In this document: piece after piece, positions 27,258 through 35,259 of the stretch | Layout: each line of letters starts with the position of its first letter | Numbering within the stretch: position 1 is the stretch's first letter | Source of the DNA: Flavobacterium sp. HBTb2-11-1 | GTDB taxonomy: Bacteria > Bacteroidota > Bacteroidia > Flavobacteriales > Flavobacteriaceae | DNA length: 64,000 nt | Direction of reading: 5' to 3' | Assembly (NCBI RefSeq): GCF_009826975.1 | Contig: NZ_WUMO01000010.1 | Span: forward strand, 1-64,000 | The notes under the pieces: model-generated | The model's input: only the letters and a program-made list of their open reading frames with translations | Databases searched by the model: none | What the model was told of the DNA's origin: nothing | Program-made: the position numbers and the translations under genes

Positions 27258-27567
27258 ATTGTTTCAATTTCTTAATTTTTTGTTTGAATATTGTTATTTC
27301 TGCATTGCAGTATTGCACTACATTTGCCCTGAAATAAACAACGAATCTTTGTATCAGTTTTTTTAATGACTAAATAATACTTCACAAAGGCATGTTCCGC
27401 TTTGCATTTAGTTTTAAATTTTGATAATAGAAAAAAATAAAAATTTTTATAGTATTAATTAAAAGCAAAAATCTCCTTCTAAAAGAGATTCGATGTACTG
27501 ATTATTTCATTCAAATAAGCTTATAAGAATTTTAAAAATCAATTATTAACCTAAAAACAACGAAATT
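27258..27567. other. 310-nt gap before the cupin gene
   Basis: AT-rich leader. It contains one TACATTTG box (about 27321-27328) without a correctly spaced TTG and a small hairpin (atctccttctaaaagagat, 27470-27488). No repeat of the window's families and no ORF of substance. Confidence 0.5.
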
Positions 27568-27975
27568 ATGTCGACACATTTCACTGCTGTAATCGAAGAA
27601 GGTAAAATTCCAAACACTTATATGACAGGCGAAGTGTCATATAAAAAGCAGACAAGCGAAATTCACCCCAAAAACACTGTAATCAAAGATATTTCTTTTG
27701 AACCGGGAGCGAGAAGCAATTGGCACAGTAATGCAAGTCTGCAACTTATCATTGTAACAGATGGGGTTGGCTATTACCAAGAAAGAGGCGGACAAATTAA
27801 TCTTATCGAAAAAGGAAAAGTAATTACGGTTTTGCCTGGAGTAGAACATTGGTATGGAGCAACACCAAACACCAAATATTCACATATCACTATTGTCACA
27901 GAAGTAGACAAAGGTTCAGGAATATGGCTGGATAGTGTTACAGATGAGGAATATTATTCTTTTTTAAGACACTAA
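27568..27975 (+). CDS. Cupin-domain protein
   Basis: A 135-residue single-domain cupin. The two cupin motifs are visible: SFEPGARSNWHSNASLQLIIVTDG and LPGVEHWYGATP, retaining histidines H58 and H92 that could bind metal. Related small cupins are often encoded with alcohol dehydrogenases and aldo/keto reductases under AraC control, as here. Reaction unknown. Confidence 0.82.
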   Translation: MSTHFTAVIEEGKIPNTYMTGEVSYKKQTSEIHPKNTVIKDISFEPGARSNWHSNASLQLIIVTDGVGYYQERGGQINLIEKGKVITVLPGVEHWYGATPNTKYSHITIVTEVDKGSGIWLDSVTDEEYYSFLRH

Positions 27976-28004
27976 GATTCTGAGATTCTAAGATACTAAG
28001 ATTT
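27966..28004. repeat. Single arm of the ctaagattctgag family
   Basis: The segment gacactaagattctgagatt overlaps the cupin stop codon. No second arm is close by, so it is a solo copy of the family seen at 6825. Confidence 0.6.
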
Positions 28005-28196
28005 TATCCCCAAAAGTTATTGGGCTGAATTTTTTACGCAGATTTGCTTCGCCTGTTCGCTATCGCTCGGGTTACTGATTTATAATATATTATATTTTTT
28101 GATTAGATAAAAATAACCGAAATTTATATAACTGTTTGCAAATCAGTATAAGTCAGCTAGATTTCTATTGCAATTTCAGAACGGTTTTAAACCTGT

Positions 28197-28212
28197 CCCG
28201 ATAGCTATCGGG
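28197..28212. repeat. 16-bp perfect palindrome cccgatagctatcggg
   Basis: It lies 33 nt before the alcohol dehydrogenase start. The identical palindrome is at 58264-58279, inside a coding sequence. Its GC content contrasts with the flanks. Confidence 0.85.
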
Positions 28213-28245
28213 ATGAAACAAAAAACTAAAAACAACAAATAAATT

Positions 28246-29298
28246 ATGGAAACAAAAAGCATAAAAGCCTTTGGCACCGAAGCGGCCGAAGCACCATTAA
28301 AAACCTTAGATATTAAAAGAAGAGCTGTACAGGCGCATGACGTAGAAATCGAAATTTTATATTGCGGAATCTGTCATTCCGATTTGCATACCGCTAGAAA
28401 TGAATGGCATGGCACTATTTATCCGATTGTTCCAGGACATGAGATTGTAGGGCGTGTGACTAAAGTTGGAGATCATGTAAAAGGTTTTAAAGTTGGCGAT
28501 TTGGCAGGAGTGGGCTGTTTAGTTGATTCTTGCAGAGAATGTGAACACTGCAAAAATGATTTAGAGCAATTCTGCGATGAAGGAAGTACTCAGACCTTTA
28601 ATTCGCCAGACAAACACTTGGGAGGACAAACTTATGGAGGTTATTCTCAAAGCATTACAGTAGACGAAAGCTTCGTTTTACATATTTCAGATAAGTTAGA
28701 TCTAGCTGCTGTTGCACCATTGTTATGTGCAGGAATTACAACTTATTCGCCATTAAAACACTGGAAAGTTGGTCCTGGTCAAAAAGTGGGAATTGTAGGT
28801 ATCGGCGGTCTTGGCCATATGGGAATAAAAATAGCGAAAGCTATGGGGGCTCATGTAGTGGTTTTTACAACATCTTTATCCAAAACAGACGATGCAAAAC
28901 GTCTTGGAGCAGATGAGGTGGTATTGTCTACAGACGAAACGCAAATGGCACAGCATGCCAGAAGCTTAAATTTTATTTTGGACTGCGTTTCTGCGGAACA
29001 CAGTATTGATGCGTATTTAAATTTACTTAAAGTAGACGGAACATTAACTCTGGTTGGCGCACCAATGGACCCGCTTCCTGTAACTTCTTTCAGCTTGATT
29101 TTAGGAAGAAGAAGCTTCTCAGGATCTCTTATTGGAGGAATTGCCGAAACTCAAGAAATGCTTGATTTCTGTGCCCAACATAATATCACATCAGATGTGG
29201 AAGTAATTGGAGTAAACGATGTAAATGATGCCTACGAAAGATTATTGAAAGGAGATGTCAAATATCGTTTTGTGATTGATATGGCTTCTTTGAAATAA
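28246..29298 (+). CDS. Zinc-dependent alcohol dehydrogenase (YahK/CAD type)
   Basis: A 350-residue medium-chain dehydrogenase. Catalytic zinc ligands are in CGICHSDLHTARNEWHG and PGHEIVG; the structural zinc lobe is CLVDSCRECEHCKNDLEQFC. The Rossmann motif is VGIVGIGGLGHMGIKIAKAMG. It belongs to the NADP-dependent aldehyde reductase (cinnamyl alcohol dehydrogenase-like) branch. Together with the aldo/keto reductase downstream it suggests removal of reactive aldehydes. Confidence 0.92.
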   Translation: METKSIKAFGTEAAEAPLKTLDIKRRAVQAHDVEIEILYCGICHSDLHTARNEWHGTIYPIVPGHEIVGRVTKVGDHVKGFKVGDLAGVGCLVDSCRECEHCKNDLEQFCDEGSTQTFNSPDKHLGGQTYGGYSQSITVDESFVLHISDKLDLAAVAPLLCAGITTYSPLKHWKVGPGQKVGIVGIGGLGHMGIKIAKAMGAHVVVFTTSLSKTDDAKRLGADEVVLSTDETQMAQHARSLNFILDCVSAEHSIDAYLNLLKVDGTLTLVGAPMDPLPVTSFSLILGRRSFSGSLIGGIAETQEMLDFCAQHNITSDVEVIGVNDVNDAYERLLKGDVKYRFVIDMASLK

Positions 29299-29430
29299 GG
29301 TTCAAAGTGGCAGAGGCTCAAAGGGATATAGTTTTCTGCTCTTTGTACTCAAAAAAAAAATCTATGCAAAGCTTTAAGGGGCAAAGGAGGTAACCTTTGT
29401 CGCTTTGTTCCTCTGAACCTTTGCACCTAA
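29299..29430. repeat. Inverted repeat (ggttcaaag / cctttgaacc family)
   Basis: Arms near 29299-29326 (ggttcaaagtggcagaggct) and 29392-29427 (ttcctctgaacctttgcacc) pair imperfectly. The block fills the whole gap between the alcohol dehydrogenase and aldo/keto reductase genes. Relatives occur at 19893, 30590 and 43010. Confidence 0.65.
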
Positions 29431-29440
29431 AAAGAAAAAA

Positions 29441-30424
29441 ATGCAAACACGTAAACTAGGAAATAGCGGTATTGAAGTCTCAGCTTTGGGACTTGGCTGT
29501 ATGGGAATGAGTTTTGGCTATGGACCGGCTCATGACAAAAAAGAAATGATAAGTCTATTGCGTTCTGCTTACGAAAAAGGGATCACTTTTTTTGATACCG
29601 CTGAATGTTATGGGCCGTTTTTGAACGAAGAACTTTTGGGAGAAGCTTTGGCGCCTTTTCGCGATAAAGTTGTCATTGCAACGAAATTCGGTTTTCTGGA
29701 GGGCGATTCTAAAAAAGGATTAGACAGCCGTCCTGAGTGGATTAGACAAAGCATTGAAGGTTCGTTAAAACGATTAAATATTGATGTTATTGATTTGTAT
29801 TATCAGCATCGCGTTGATCCAAACGTGCCAATAGAAGATGTTGCAGGAACCGTAAAAGATCTGATAAAAGAGGGAAAAGTCAAACATTTTGGACTCTCAG
29901 AGGCTGGAGTTGAAAGCATCCGACGTGCACATGCCGTTCAGCCTGTTACGGCTCTGCAAAGCGAATATTCACTTTGGTGGAGAACGCCAGAAGAAGAAAT
30001 TATTCCGGTATTAGAAGAATTAGGAATTGGTTTTGTGCCTTTTAGTCCGTTGGGAAGAGGTTTTCTAACCGCAAAAATTGACGAAAACACGCAGTTTGAC
30101 AGCAATGATTTTAGAAATACCCTGCCTCGCTTTACACCAGAAGCTAGAAAGGCAAACCAAGCGCTAGTCGATTTGCTTTCGAAAATCGCGGCAGAAAAAG
30201 GAACAACAAATGCACAAATTGCCCTTGCTTGGATTTTAGCCCAAAAACCATGGATTGCGCCAATTCCAGGAACAACAAAATTACATCGTCTAGAAGAAAA
30301 TTTGCGCGCAGTAGATTTGAAACTTTCTGAACAAGATTTAACGGAAATCAATGAAGCTACTTCAAAAATAGCAATTGAAGGTTCAAGATACCCAGAGCAT
30401 TTGCAGAAGATAACTGGAAAGTAA
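29441..30424 (+). CDS. Aldo/keto reductase
   Basis: A 327-residue NADPH-dependent reductase of the AKR13/YajO-like group. Catalytic tetrad elements are D and Y in FFDTAECYGPFLNEE, K in VVIATKFGF and H in DLYYQHRVDP. The coenzyme site reads PIPGTTKLHRLEENLRA. Full length for the family. It reduces aldehydes or ketones, and with the preceding dehydrogenase probably detoxifies carbonyls. A terminator follows at 30512. Confidence 0.92.
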   Translation: MQTRKLGNSGIEVSALGLGCMGMSFGYGPAHDKKEMISLLRSAYEKGITFFDTAECYGPFLNEELLGEALAPFRDKVVIATKFGFLEGDSKKGLDSRPEWIRQSIEGSLKRLNIDVIDLYYQHRVDPNVPIEDVAGTVKDLIKEGKVKHFGLSEAGVESIRRAHAVQPVTALQSEYSLWWRTPEEEIIPVLEELGIGFVPFSPLGRGFLTAKIDENTQFDSNDFRNTLPRFTPEARKANQALVDLLSKIAAEKGTTNAQIALAWILAQKPWIAPIPGTTKLHRLEENLRAVDLKLSEQDLTEINEATSKIAIEGSRYPEHLQKITGK

Positions 30425-30506
30425 GGGGCTAAGACGCTAAGGTTCTGAGATGCTAAGATACTAAGAAAACTAAGAGCCTTAGCAGCTTAAAATCTGAGTA
30501 TCTTAA
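30425..30506. repeat. Inverted repeat of the ctaaggttctgag family
   Basis: The left arm (gctaaggttctgagatgcta) pairs with the right arm (cttagcagcttaaaatctga). It directly follows the aldo/keto reductase stop codon. Confidence 0.7.
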
Positions 30507-30511
30507 AAAAG

Positions 30512-30546
30512 AAAACCTCCAAGCAATTCAACTCTTGGAGGTTTTT
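30512..30546 (+). terminator. Terminator after the aldo/keto reductase gene
   Basis: A perfect 12-bp stem (aaaacctccaag / cttggaggtttt) with a 10-nt loop and T tail. Confidence 0.88.
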
Positions 30547-30658
30547 AAATAAGCGAAGACTTAAAATGCTTAGGTACTTTCTATTAAAAGAAACCTTTGA
30601 ACCTTGCAGCTTTGAGCCTTTGCATCTAAAAAAATAAATAATAACCAATTAATTTATT

Positions 30659-31246
30659 TTACTTTTTGTCTAGGTTTTGTTTCAGCATTTTGGCATGTTC
30701 CAAATGCGCTGTTAAACCTGCAATATTGTTAGAAGCCCAAGTCCTTACTTCTTGATCGTTAGCATCTTTTGCGGCTTTTTCTAATTTTTTGATCGCTTTT
30801 TCATGACCATCAATCATCATATCTGCGAATTTTTTATCGAAATCAACACCTGATTTTTCGTTTAATTTATTGTATTCGTCTTGACCTTCTTCAGTTAGCG
30901 AAGTTGGCAATGTAAAGTTTTTAGCTTTTGCTAAAGCACTCACTTCAGAAGCTGCTTTAGTGTGCTCATCAACAAGCATTTTACCAAATTTTTTCACTTC
31001 AGCGTTGGTGCTTTTTGTTTGAGCCAGTTTACCAATTTCGATTTCAGCTAAATTAATTTCGGCTTGATCTACTAGAAATTCAGAGTCATCTTCTTTGCTG
31101 TCAATAGAATCAAATTTTGTTTCGTTTGCATCTTCTGCAACTTCTTTTGGATCTTCTTGTTTGGTTTCGTTTTTACAAGATTGAAGGAATATAATAATAA
31201 GTCCTGCTCCTAAAATGGCTTTTCCGGCTAATAATAACTTTTTCAT
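30659..31246 (-). CDS. DUF4142 lipoprotein
   Basis: A 195-residue exported protein with a lipoprotein signal (GLIIIFLQSC, Cys24). The mature part starts with an acidic linker (residues 25-60) followed by the DUF4142 ferritin-like four-helix domain (DQAEINLAEIEIGKLAQTKSTNAEVKKFGKMLVDEHTKA, then FDKKFADMMIDGHEKAIKKLEKA). Metal ligand-like E and H residues are present. The family is linked to stress and envelope physiology. It is first of the stress-type cluster, and its promoter carries the shared motif at 31273-31314. Confidence 0.85.
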   Translation of the reverse strand: MKKLLLAGKAILGAGLIIIFLQSCKNETKQEDPKEVAEDANETKFDSIDSKEDDSEFLVDQAEINLAEIEIGKLAQTKSTNAEVKKFGKMLVDEHTKAASEVSALAKAKNFTLPTSLTEEGQDEYNKLNEKSGVDFDKKFADMMIDGHEKAIKKLEKAAKDANDQEVRTWASNNIAGLTAHLEHAKMLKQNLDKK

Positions 31247-31272
31247 GATTTTAATAGTTTAATGTTATGAAG

Positions 31273-31314
31273 TAAAATTATTGAGAACTTAAAGGAATGT
31301 CTTACAGGATTTTT
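31273..31314 (-). promoter_or_regulatory. Shared stress-type promoter motif (DUF4142 gene)
   Basis: On the minus strand AAAAATCCTGTAA (31314-31302) is followed after 21 nt by TAATTTTA (31280-31273), 26 nt before the ATG. No TTG lies at the usual 17-19 nt spacing. Confidence 0.5.
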
Positions 31315-31369
31315 AGAGATTGTTATAGGATTAAAATGTAAATTTTAAATTATCCTAAAATTAATTTGA

Positions 31370-31582
31370 ATGGAAAAAGACTTTGTTTTAGGTATGAAAG
31401 TTTCTTTAGGTAAAGAATCTGGTGTTGTCGTAAGAGATTAGGAAAATCAGTCAAATTTTTGTGGAATGATTCGTTGGGATACACCAAAAGAAGATGATAT
31501 TGAAGATTGGAGAGGGCAATTTGGAACATTTATTTAGGTGGGAGGCAGTATTTTAAATACTGATTATAAGTTTAAATACTGA
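31370..31582 (+). pseudogene. Small gene interrupted by two in-frame TAG codons
   Basis: The frame starts ATG 31370 (MEKDFVLGMKVSLGKES), meets TAG at 31439, continues ENQSNFCGMIRWDTPKEDD and reads on to a second TAG at 31535, then VGGSILNTDYKFKY before TGA at 31580. Composition is protein-like throughout and the frame is never shifted. It looks like a 70-residue protein broken by two amber codons. Each TAG could come from one change in a Glu, Lys or Gln codon. I do not recognise the family. Confidence 0.55.
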
Positions 31583-31668
31583 AGAAGGAATTCCTAAATA
31601 GTGTTAGGTTTTATATAGTACATTATGAAAAAGATACTTTTTGTAATTCTTTTAATAAAAGATGATTT

Positions 31669-31700
31669 AATCCTAACTCCAAAAGAGTTGGGATTTTTTT
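31669..31700 (+). terminator. Terminator downstream of the broken gene
   Basis: An 11-bp stem (aatcctaactc / gagttgggatt, one G-T pair), 5-nt loop and T7 tail. It supports a former transcription unit here. Confidence 0.82.
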
Positions 31701-31782
31701 CATCTAACATTTTACATCTTACAAAACACAACTTACACTTCACCTTTCACAATTCCCATCTCACAAATATGAAATTTGCGGC

Positions 31783-31825
31783 AAAAATTCTATAACAAAA
31801 TCGTCTTACTTTTTGAGGAACTTTG
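31783..31825 (+). promoter_or_regulatory. Shared stress-type promoter motif (DUF7218 gene)
   Basis: AAAAATTCTATAA (31783-31795) is followed after 22 nt by GAACTTTG (31818-31825), 42 nt before the ATG. Upstream flank ATGAAATTT with 9-nt spacing to ATTCTATAA is also shared with the site at 41704. Confidence 0.45.
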
Positions 31826-31867
31826 AAATATTAGATTTTAAGAATTAACCCTTTAAAAATTAAAGTC

Positions 31868-32107
31868 ATGCCAGATCCAAGAATTAAGAATGAAGAGCAA
31901 TATGAAGCATTGGTAAAGAAAGGATACAGCAAAGAAAAATCGGCTCGTATCGCTAATACACCAAACGCAGGAAAGAAAGGTGGAAAAGCAAAGCCATATG
32001 ACGAATGGACAAAAGAAGAACTTTTGAAACAGGCCAGTAAAGTAGGCATCAAAGGAAGATCTTATATGAACAAAAAAGACTTAATTGAGTCTTTAAGAAA
32101 TAATTAA
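31868..32107 (+). CDS. DUF7218 small basic protein
   Basis: A 79-residue cytosolic protein. The first half (MPDPRIKNEEQYEALVKKGYSKEKSARIANTP) is the family hallmark. The second half (EWTKEELLKQASKVGIKGRSYMNKKDLIESLRNN) resembles a Rho N-terminal/SAP-like helical module that binds nucleic acid. Such genes often sit in stress clusters next to topoisomerase IB, as here (41 nt upstream). It probably forms an operon with the topoisomerase gene. Role unknown. Confidence 0.8.
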   Translation: MPDPRIKNEEQYEALVKKGYSKEKSARIANTPNAGKKGGKAKPYDEWTKEELLKQASKVGIKGRSYMNKKDLIESLRNN

Positions 32108-32148
32108 AAATAATTCAAAACTACTTCTGTGATAAATTTTTAAATATC

Positions 32149-33243
32149 ATGAATGCGGCGAAAAAAGAAAATTTAATGAGTCAGCTTATAAAAGCGCCAC
32201 ATCTAGTAATTGAAAAACTAGACTTAGAATACATTAATGATCATCAGTTGACAATTGTTCGCTGCCGTGAAGGAGAAAATTTCGTTTATAAAAAGAACGG
32301 AAAAAATGTAAAAAGTAAAAACGAAATTAAACGCATTAATAGTTTGGTGCTTCCGCCGGCATGGGAAAACGTCCGAATTACAGATATTACAAACGGGCAT
32401 TTACAAGCTGTTGGAACCGATCTTAAAAATAGGAAACAGTATCGCTATCATCCAAGATGGAATCTGATTCGAAATCAGACTAAGTTTTATAAAATCGCAG
32501 AATTTGGAGCAAAACTTCCATCTATAAGAAAACAAGTTGATCTTGATTTGGAAAAAAAGGAATGGTCTAAAGAGAAAGTAACCGCTTTGGTAATCCGGCT
32601 TATGGAAGAAACTCATATTCGAATAGGAAATGAAAAATATGCCAAAGACAACAAATCTTACGGACTTTCGACTTTAAGAAAACGCCACATCAATATCAAT
32701 AAAAATTCCCTCCGATTTGAATTTATTGGAAAAAAAGGAAAACAGCATACAATAACCACCCGAAATAAACAATTGGTAAAACTGGTAAGCCGTTGCGAAG
32801 AAATTCCTGGTTATGAAGTTTTTAAATATTACGATAAAAATGGCGAACGAAAAGTTCTGGACAGTCATGCTGTAAATGAATATCTGCACAATATTTCGGG
32901 CGAATATTTCAGTGCAAAAGACTTTAGGACTTGGGCCGCGTCTATTATTTTCTTTGAAAGTTTAATGGAAATAGGAGTGGCTTCAGATGAAAAAGAAATC
33001 AAACAGAATATCATAACAGCTTTTGATCTTACGGCTGAAGCTCTCGGGAACACTAGAAAAGTCTGCAAAGATTATTACGTTCATCCGCTTTTGATTTCGA
33101 CATACGAGGATGGTTCCATTCAGAAATATTTCGATTTGGCAAAAAAAAGTCGAAGTACAAGAAAATATTTTACAAAATCAGAAATAGCATTTTCTGAATT
33201 GATTCAAAATTACGAAGTCAATTTAGAAACACCTTGTTCATAA
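32149..33243 (+). CDS. Type IB DNA topoisomerase
   Basis: A 364-residue poxvirus-type topoisomerase IB. Motifs include LPPAWENVRI, DLKNRKQYRYHPRW (KQYRYHP box), ALVIRLMEETHIRIGNEKYAKDNKSYGLSTLRKRHI, FRTWAASIIF and the nucleophile Y310 in KVCKDYYVHP. It relaxes supercoils by transient 3'-phosphotyrosine nicking. An alternative start is at 32176 (MSQLIKAPH). Bacterial copies are accessory, not essential, and are commonly found with stress genes. Likely co-transcribed with the DUF7218 gene. Confidence 0.93.
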   Translation: MNAAKKENLMSQLIKAPHLVIEKLDLEYINDHQLTIVRCREGENFVYKKNGKNVKSKNEIKRINSLVLPPAWENVRITDITNGHLQAVGTDLKNRKQYRYHPRWNLIRNQTKFYKIAEFGAKLPSIRKQVDLDLEKKEWSKEKVTALVIRLMEETHIRIGNEKYAKDNKSYGLSTLRKRHININKNSLRFEFIGKKGKQHTITTRNKQLVKLVSRCEEIPGYEVFKYYDKNGERKVLDSHAVNEYLHNISGEYFSAKDFRTWAASIIFFESLMEIGVASDEKEIKQNIITAFDLTAEALGNTRKVCKDYYVHPLLISTYEDGSIQKYFDLAKKSRSTRKYFTKSEIAFSELIQNYEVNLETPCS

Positions 33244-33319
33244 AAGAGTTACTGCACCTCTCCAAAAGCTTGAAGTTTGAAATTCAAACAAAATCATTAT
33301 TAACTAAAAAACTATTATT

Positions 33320-33481
33320 ATGTTACGTTGGACAGTCACTTTTATTATTCTAGCCATAGTGGCAGGAATATTTGGTTTCGGTGGAATTGCCGCTGGAGCC
33401 GCTAGTATCGCTAAAATTTTATTCTTTATATTTTTAGTTCTATTTATTATTTCGCTAATTAGTGGAAGATCAAGAGTATAA
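33320..33481 (+). CDS. DUF1328 (YtjA-type) small membrane protein
   Basis: A 53-residue hydrophobic protein, MLRWTVTFIILAIVAGIF then GFGGIAAGAASIAKILFFIF and a short basic end (SGRSRV). This is the complete DUF1328 pattern with two TM helices, and normal length for the family. Members are stress-associated in many bacteria; molecular role unknown. It follows the topoisomerase gene by 76 nt. Confidence 0.88.
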   Translation: MLRWTVTFIILAIVAGIFGFGGIAAGAASIAKILFFIFLVLFIISLISGRSRV

Positions 33482-33878
33482 AAATATTCATAAAATAAAA
33501 ACATAATAAACGGCACATTGATTTTGATAATGTGTCGTTTTGTGGTTTCTGCAAAATATAAAAAACCACGAAGAACGATATTCCAGTATTGAGAATTATT
33601 GGAAATTAAGTAGTTAAATTTTAGACTCAGAAAGGGGCTGTCTTAATAGGGCAGCCTCTTTTGGTTACTAGAATATTGATAAAATTAATTCTATCAGCAA
33701 ACTCCTGGCGAGTACAAAATTTAATTTCAATAAGGCAAATAAAAAAGCTCCGGAGCAGCATATTTTTATAATCTAAATAAATGCCGCTCCTGGAGCTTTA
33801 TATTGTGAAATCACTTCTACTATAAATATTTTCCGAAGCTTACAAAAGAAAGAAAATTGTTTATACTAGAAAAAGTAT
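33482..33878. other. 397-nt convergent gap with three hairpins
   Basis: Hairpins are at 33508-33540 (aaacggcacatt / aatgtgtcgttt), 33633-33659 (aggggctgtct / gggcagcctct, wobble pairs) and 33746-33799 (agctccggagc / gctcctggagct). The last belongs to the ctccggagc repeat family. They probably serve as transcript ends for the convergent DUF1328 and acidic-protein genes. No ORF of substance. Confidence 0.65.
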
Positions 33879-34418
33879 TTAAAATCTGCGCGGATCATTT
33901 TCAGGATAACTTTCTTCATCGTCATCTTCCTGAACATCATCTTCTATATAATCATTATCATCGTCGTCAATATCTTCTTCGATATAATCGTCATCTTCTT
34001 CATCTTCATCTTCGTCCTCGTCGTCAATGTCTTCGAGAACATCTTCGGTTTCGTTAAAGTCATACTCATCTTCCTTTAGATCTGAAGGATTGTCGAATTC
34101 GTCATTTTCTTCGGCAAAATTATCATCTTCCAATTCGACTTCATAAATTTCGTCGCTATTGTCTTCTAGATCTCTGTCGTTATGGAAATCGTCATTAAGA
34201 TCGTCCAGATCATCATCGTCGAGATAATCTTCCTGATCTGGATTTGGCTTGTTCGGATTATATCCGTTTCTAATAGTATAGCCACGTTCTGCAATTTCTC
34301 TATTATCATTATCCGTTTGACGTCTATCGTTTTTTAAGTCTTCGCCTAAATTTCGATCATCAGAAAAATGATTTTTTAAATCTGTGTTATAGCTGTTTTT
34401 GTTATCGATAGTATTCAT
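33879..34418 (-). CDS. Extremely acidic, probably disordered protein
   Basis: A 179-residue protein without signal peptide. After a mixed N-terminus (1-60, with GYTIRNGYNPNKPNPDQEDY), residues 60-175 are dominated by Asp and Glu, including runs such as DEDEDEDEEDDDYIEED. No folded domain is recognisable. It is divergent from the DUF892 gene and has the shared promoter motif, so it is expressed with the stress set. Possible roles are DNA mimicry, histone-like chaperoning, ion binding or desiccation protection; none can be chosen from sequence. Confidence 0.7.
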   Translation of the reverse strand: MNTIDNKNSYNTDLKNHFSDDRNLGEDLKNDRRQTDNDNREIAERGYTIRNGYNPNKPNPDQEDYLDDDDLDDLNDDFHNDRDLEDNSDEIYEVELEDDNFAEENDEFDNPSDLKEDEYDFNETEDVLEDIDDEDEDEDEEDDDYIEEDIDDDDNDYIEDDVQEDDDEESYPENDPRRF

Positions 34419-34446
34419 GATGTCTTGTTTTTATGATTAATATTTA

Positions 34447-34488
34447 CAAATCTAGTATGAAGATGAGGCAATTGCTTATAAGATTTTT
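34447..34488 (-). promoter_or_regulatory. Shared stress-type promoter motif (acidic protein gene)
   Basis: Minus strand: AAAAATCTTATAA (34488-34476), 21 nt, then TAGATTTG (34454-34447), an exact TAnnTTTG box, 28 nt before the ATG. Confidence 0.55.
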
Positions 34489-34534
34489 AAGTGTAATTCT
34501 ATAATTAACAGATGTTTAGAATAGAATTTTAATT

Positions 34535-34576
34535 TAAAATTTTGTAACCCCTCTTGCTATGCAGACAGTAATTTTA
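34535..34576 (+). promoter_or_regulatory. Shared stress-type promoter motif (DUF892 gene)
   Basis: TAAAATTTTGTAA (34535-34547), 21 nt, then TAATTTTA (34569-34576). The box ends 2 nt before an ATG at 34579, so the true start is better placed at 34606. Confidence 0.5.
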
Positions 34577-34605
34577 TCATGTTATTAATCATAAAAATTA
34601 TTATC

Positions 34606-35190
34606 ATGAAAACTACAAATAGTAAAAGTGCAAGTACAGCAAAAGAAAGAGCTAAAGAGACCACGCCAAGAGGAGTTACAAAGCCAAAATCGAGTGCAGC
34701 CTCAGGGTTGACCGAATTATTTGAAGAAGCACTAAAAGATATTTATTGGGCAGAAAAAGCGCTGACAAAAGCTTTGCCTGTAATGGTTAAAAATGCTTCT
34801 TCAGTTGAATTGAAAGATGCAATTGACAATCATTTAACCGAAACGGAGGAGCAAATTGCCCGTTTAGAAGAAGTATTTAAAATCGTAGGCAAAAAACCAA
34901 CGGCAAAAAAATGTGATGCTATGGAAGGTTTGATCGAAGAAGCTAAAGGAATGCTGGAAGAAACAGAATTTGGAGTAGTGCGTGATGCAGGAATTATTGC
35001 TGCAAGCCAGAAAATTGAGCATTACGAAATTGCTACTTACGGTACTTTAAGACAATTTGCAGAAACTCTAGGTATTCCTGAAGCAGCCACTTTGTTAGAG
35101 CAAACGCTAGATGAAGAAAAAGGCGCTGATAAAACCCTGACAGAAGTTGCTGTAAATGCAGTAAATCTTGAAGCTGCAGAAATTGAATAA
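34606..35190 (+). CDS. DUF892 ferritin-like protein (YciE/YciF family)
   Basis: A 194-residue protein. The basic, Ser/Thr/Lys-rich N-terminal tail (1-35) precedes the four-helix domain: LTELFEEALKDIYWAEKALTKALPVMVKNASS, HLTETEEQIARLEEVFKIVGKKPTAKKCDAMEGLIEEA, SQKIEHYEIATYGTLRQFAETLG and LEQTLDEEKGADKTLTEVA. Conserved E/H residues could bind a di-iron site. The family is induced by osmotic and general stress in enterobacteria. The start at 34606 is preferred over 34579 because the promoter box ends at 34576. Terminator at 35207. Confidence 0.9.
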   Translation: MKTTNSKSASTAKERAKETTPRGVTKPKSSAASGLTELFEEALKDIYWAEKALTKALPVMVKNASSVELKDAIDNHLTETEEQIARLEEVFKIVGKKPTAKKCDAMEGLIEEAKGMLEETEFGVVRDAGIIAASQKIEHYEIATYGTLRQFAETLGIPEAATLLEQTLDEEKGADKTLTEVAVNAVNLEAAEIE

Positions 35191-35206
35191 GCATAGGAAA
35201 TAAAAT

Positions 35207-35237
35207 AAAAAGTGCAGTTTTCGAGCTGCACTTTTTT
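35207..35237 (+). terminator. Terminator of the DUF892 gene
   Basis: A perfect 11-bp stem (aaaaagtgcag / ctgcacttttt) with an 8-nt loop and T6. Confidence 0.9.
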
Positions 35238-35259
35238 AGTTAAATAAAAGATTGAGTAT

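Noticed and set aside
31625..31798. ORF starting MKKILFVILLI, like a signal peptide
   Set aside because: It runs through a clear terminator hairpin and ends in low-complexity sequence; only the first 11 residues look real.
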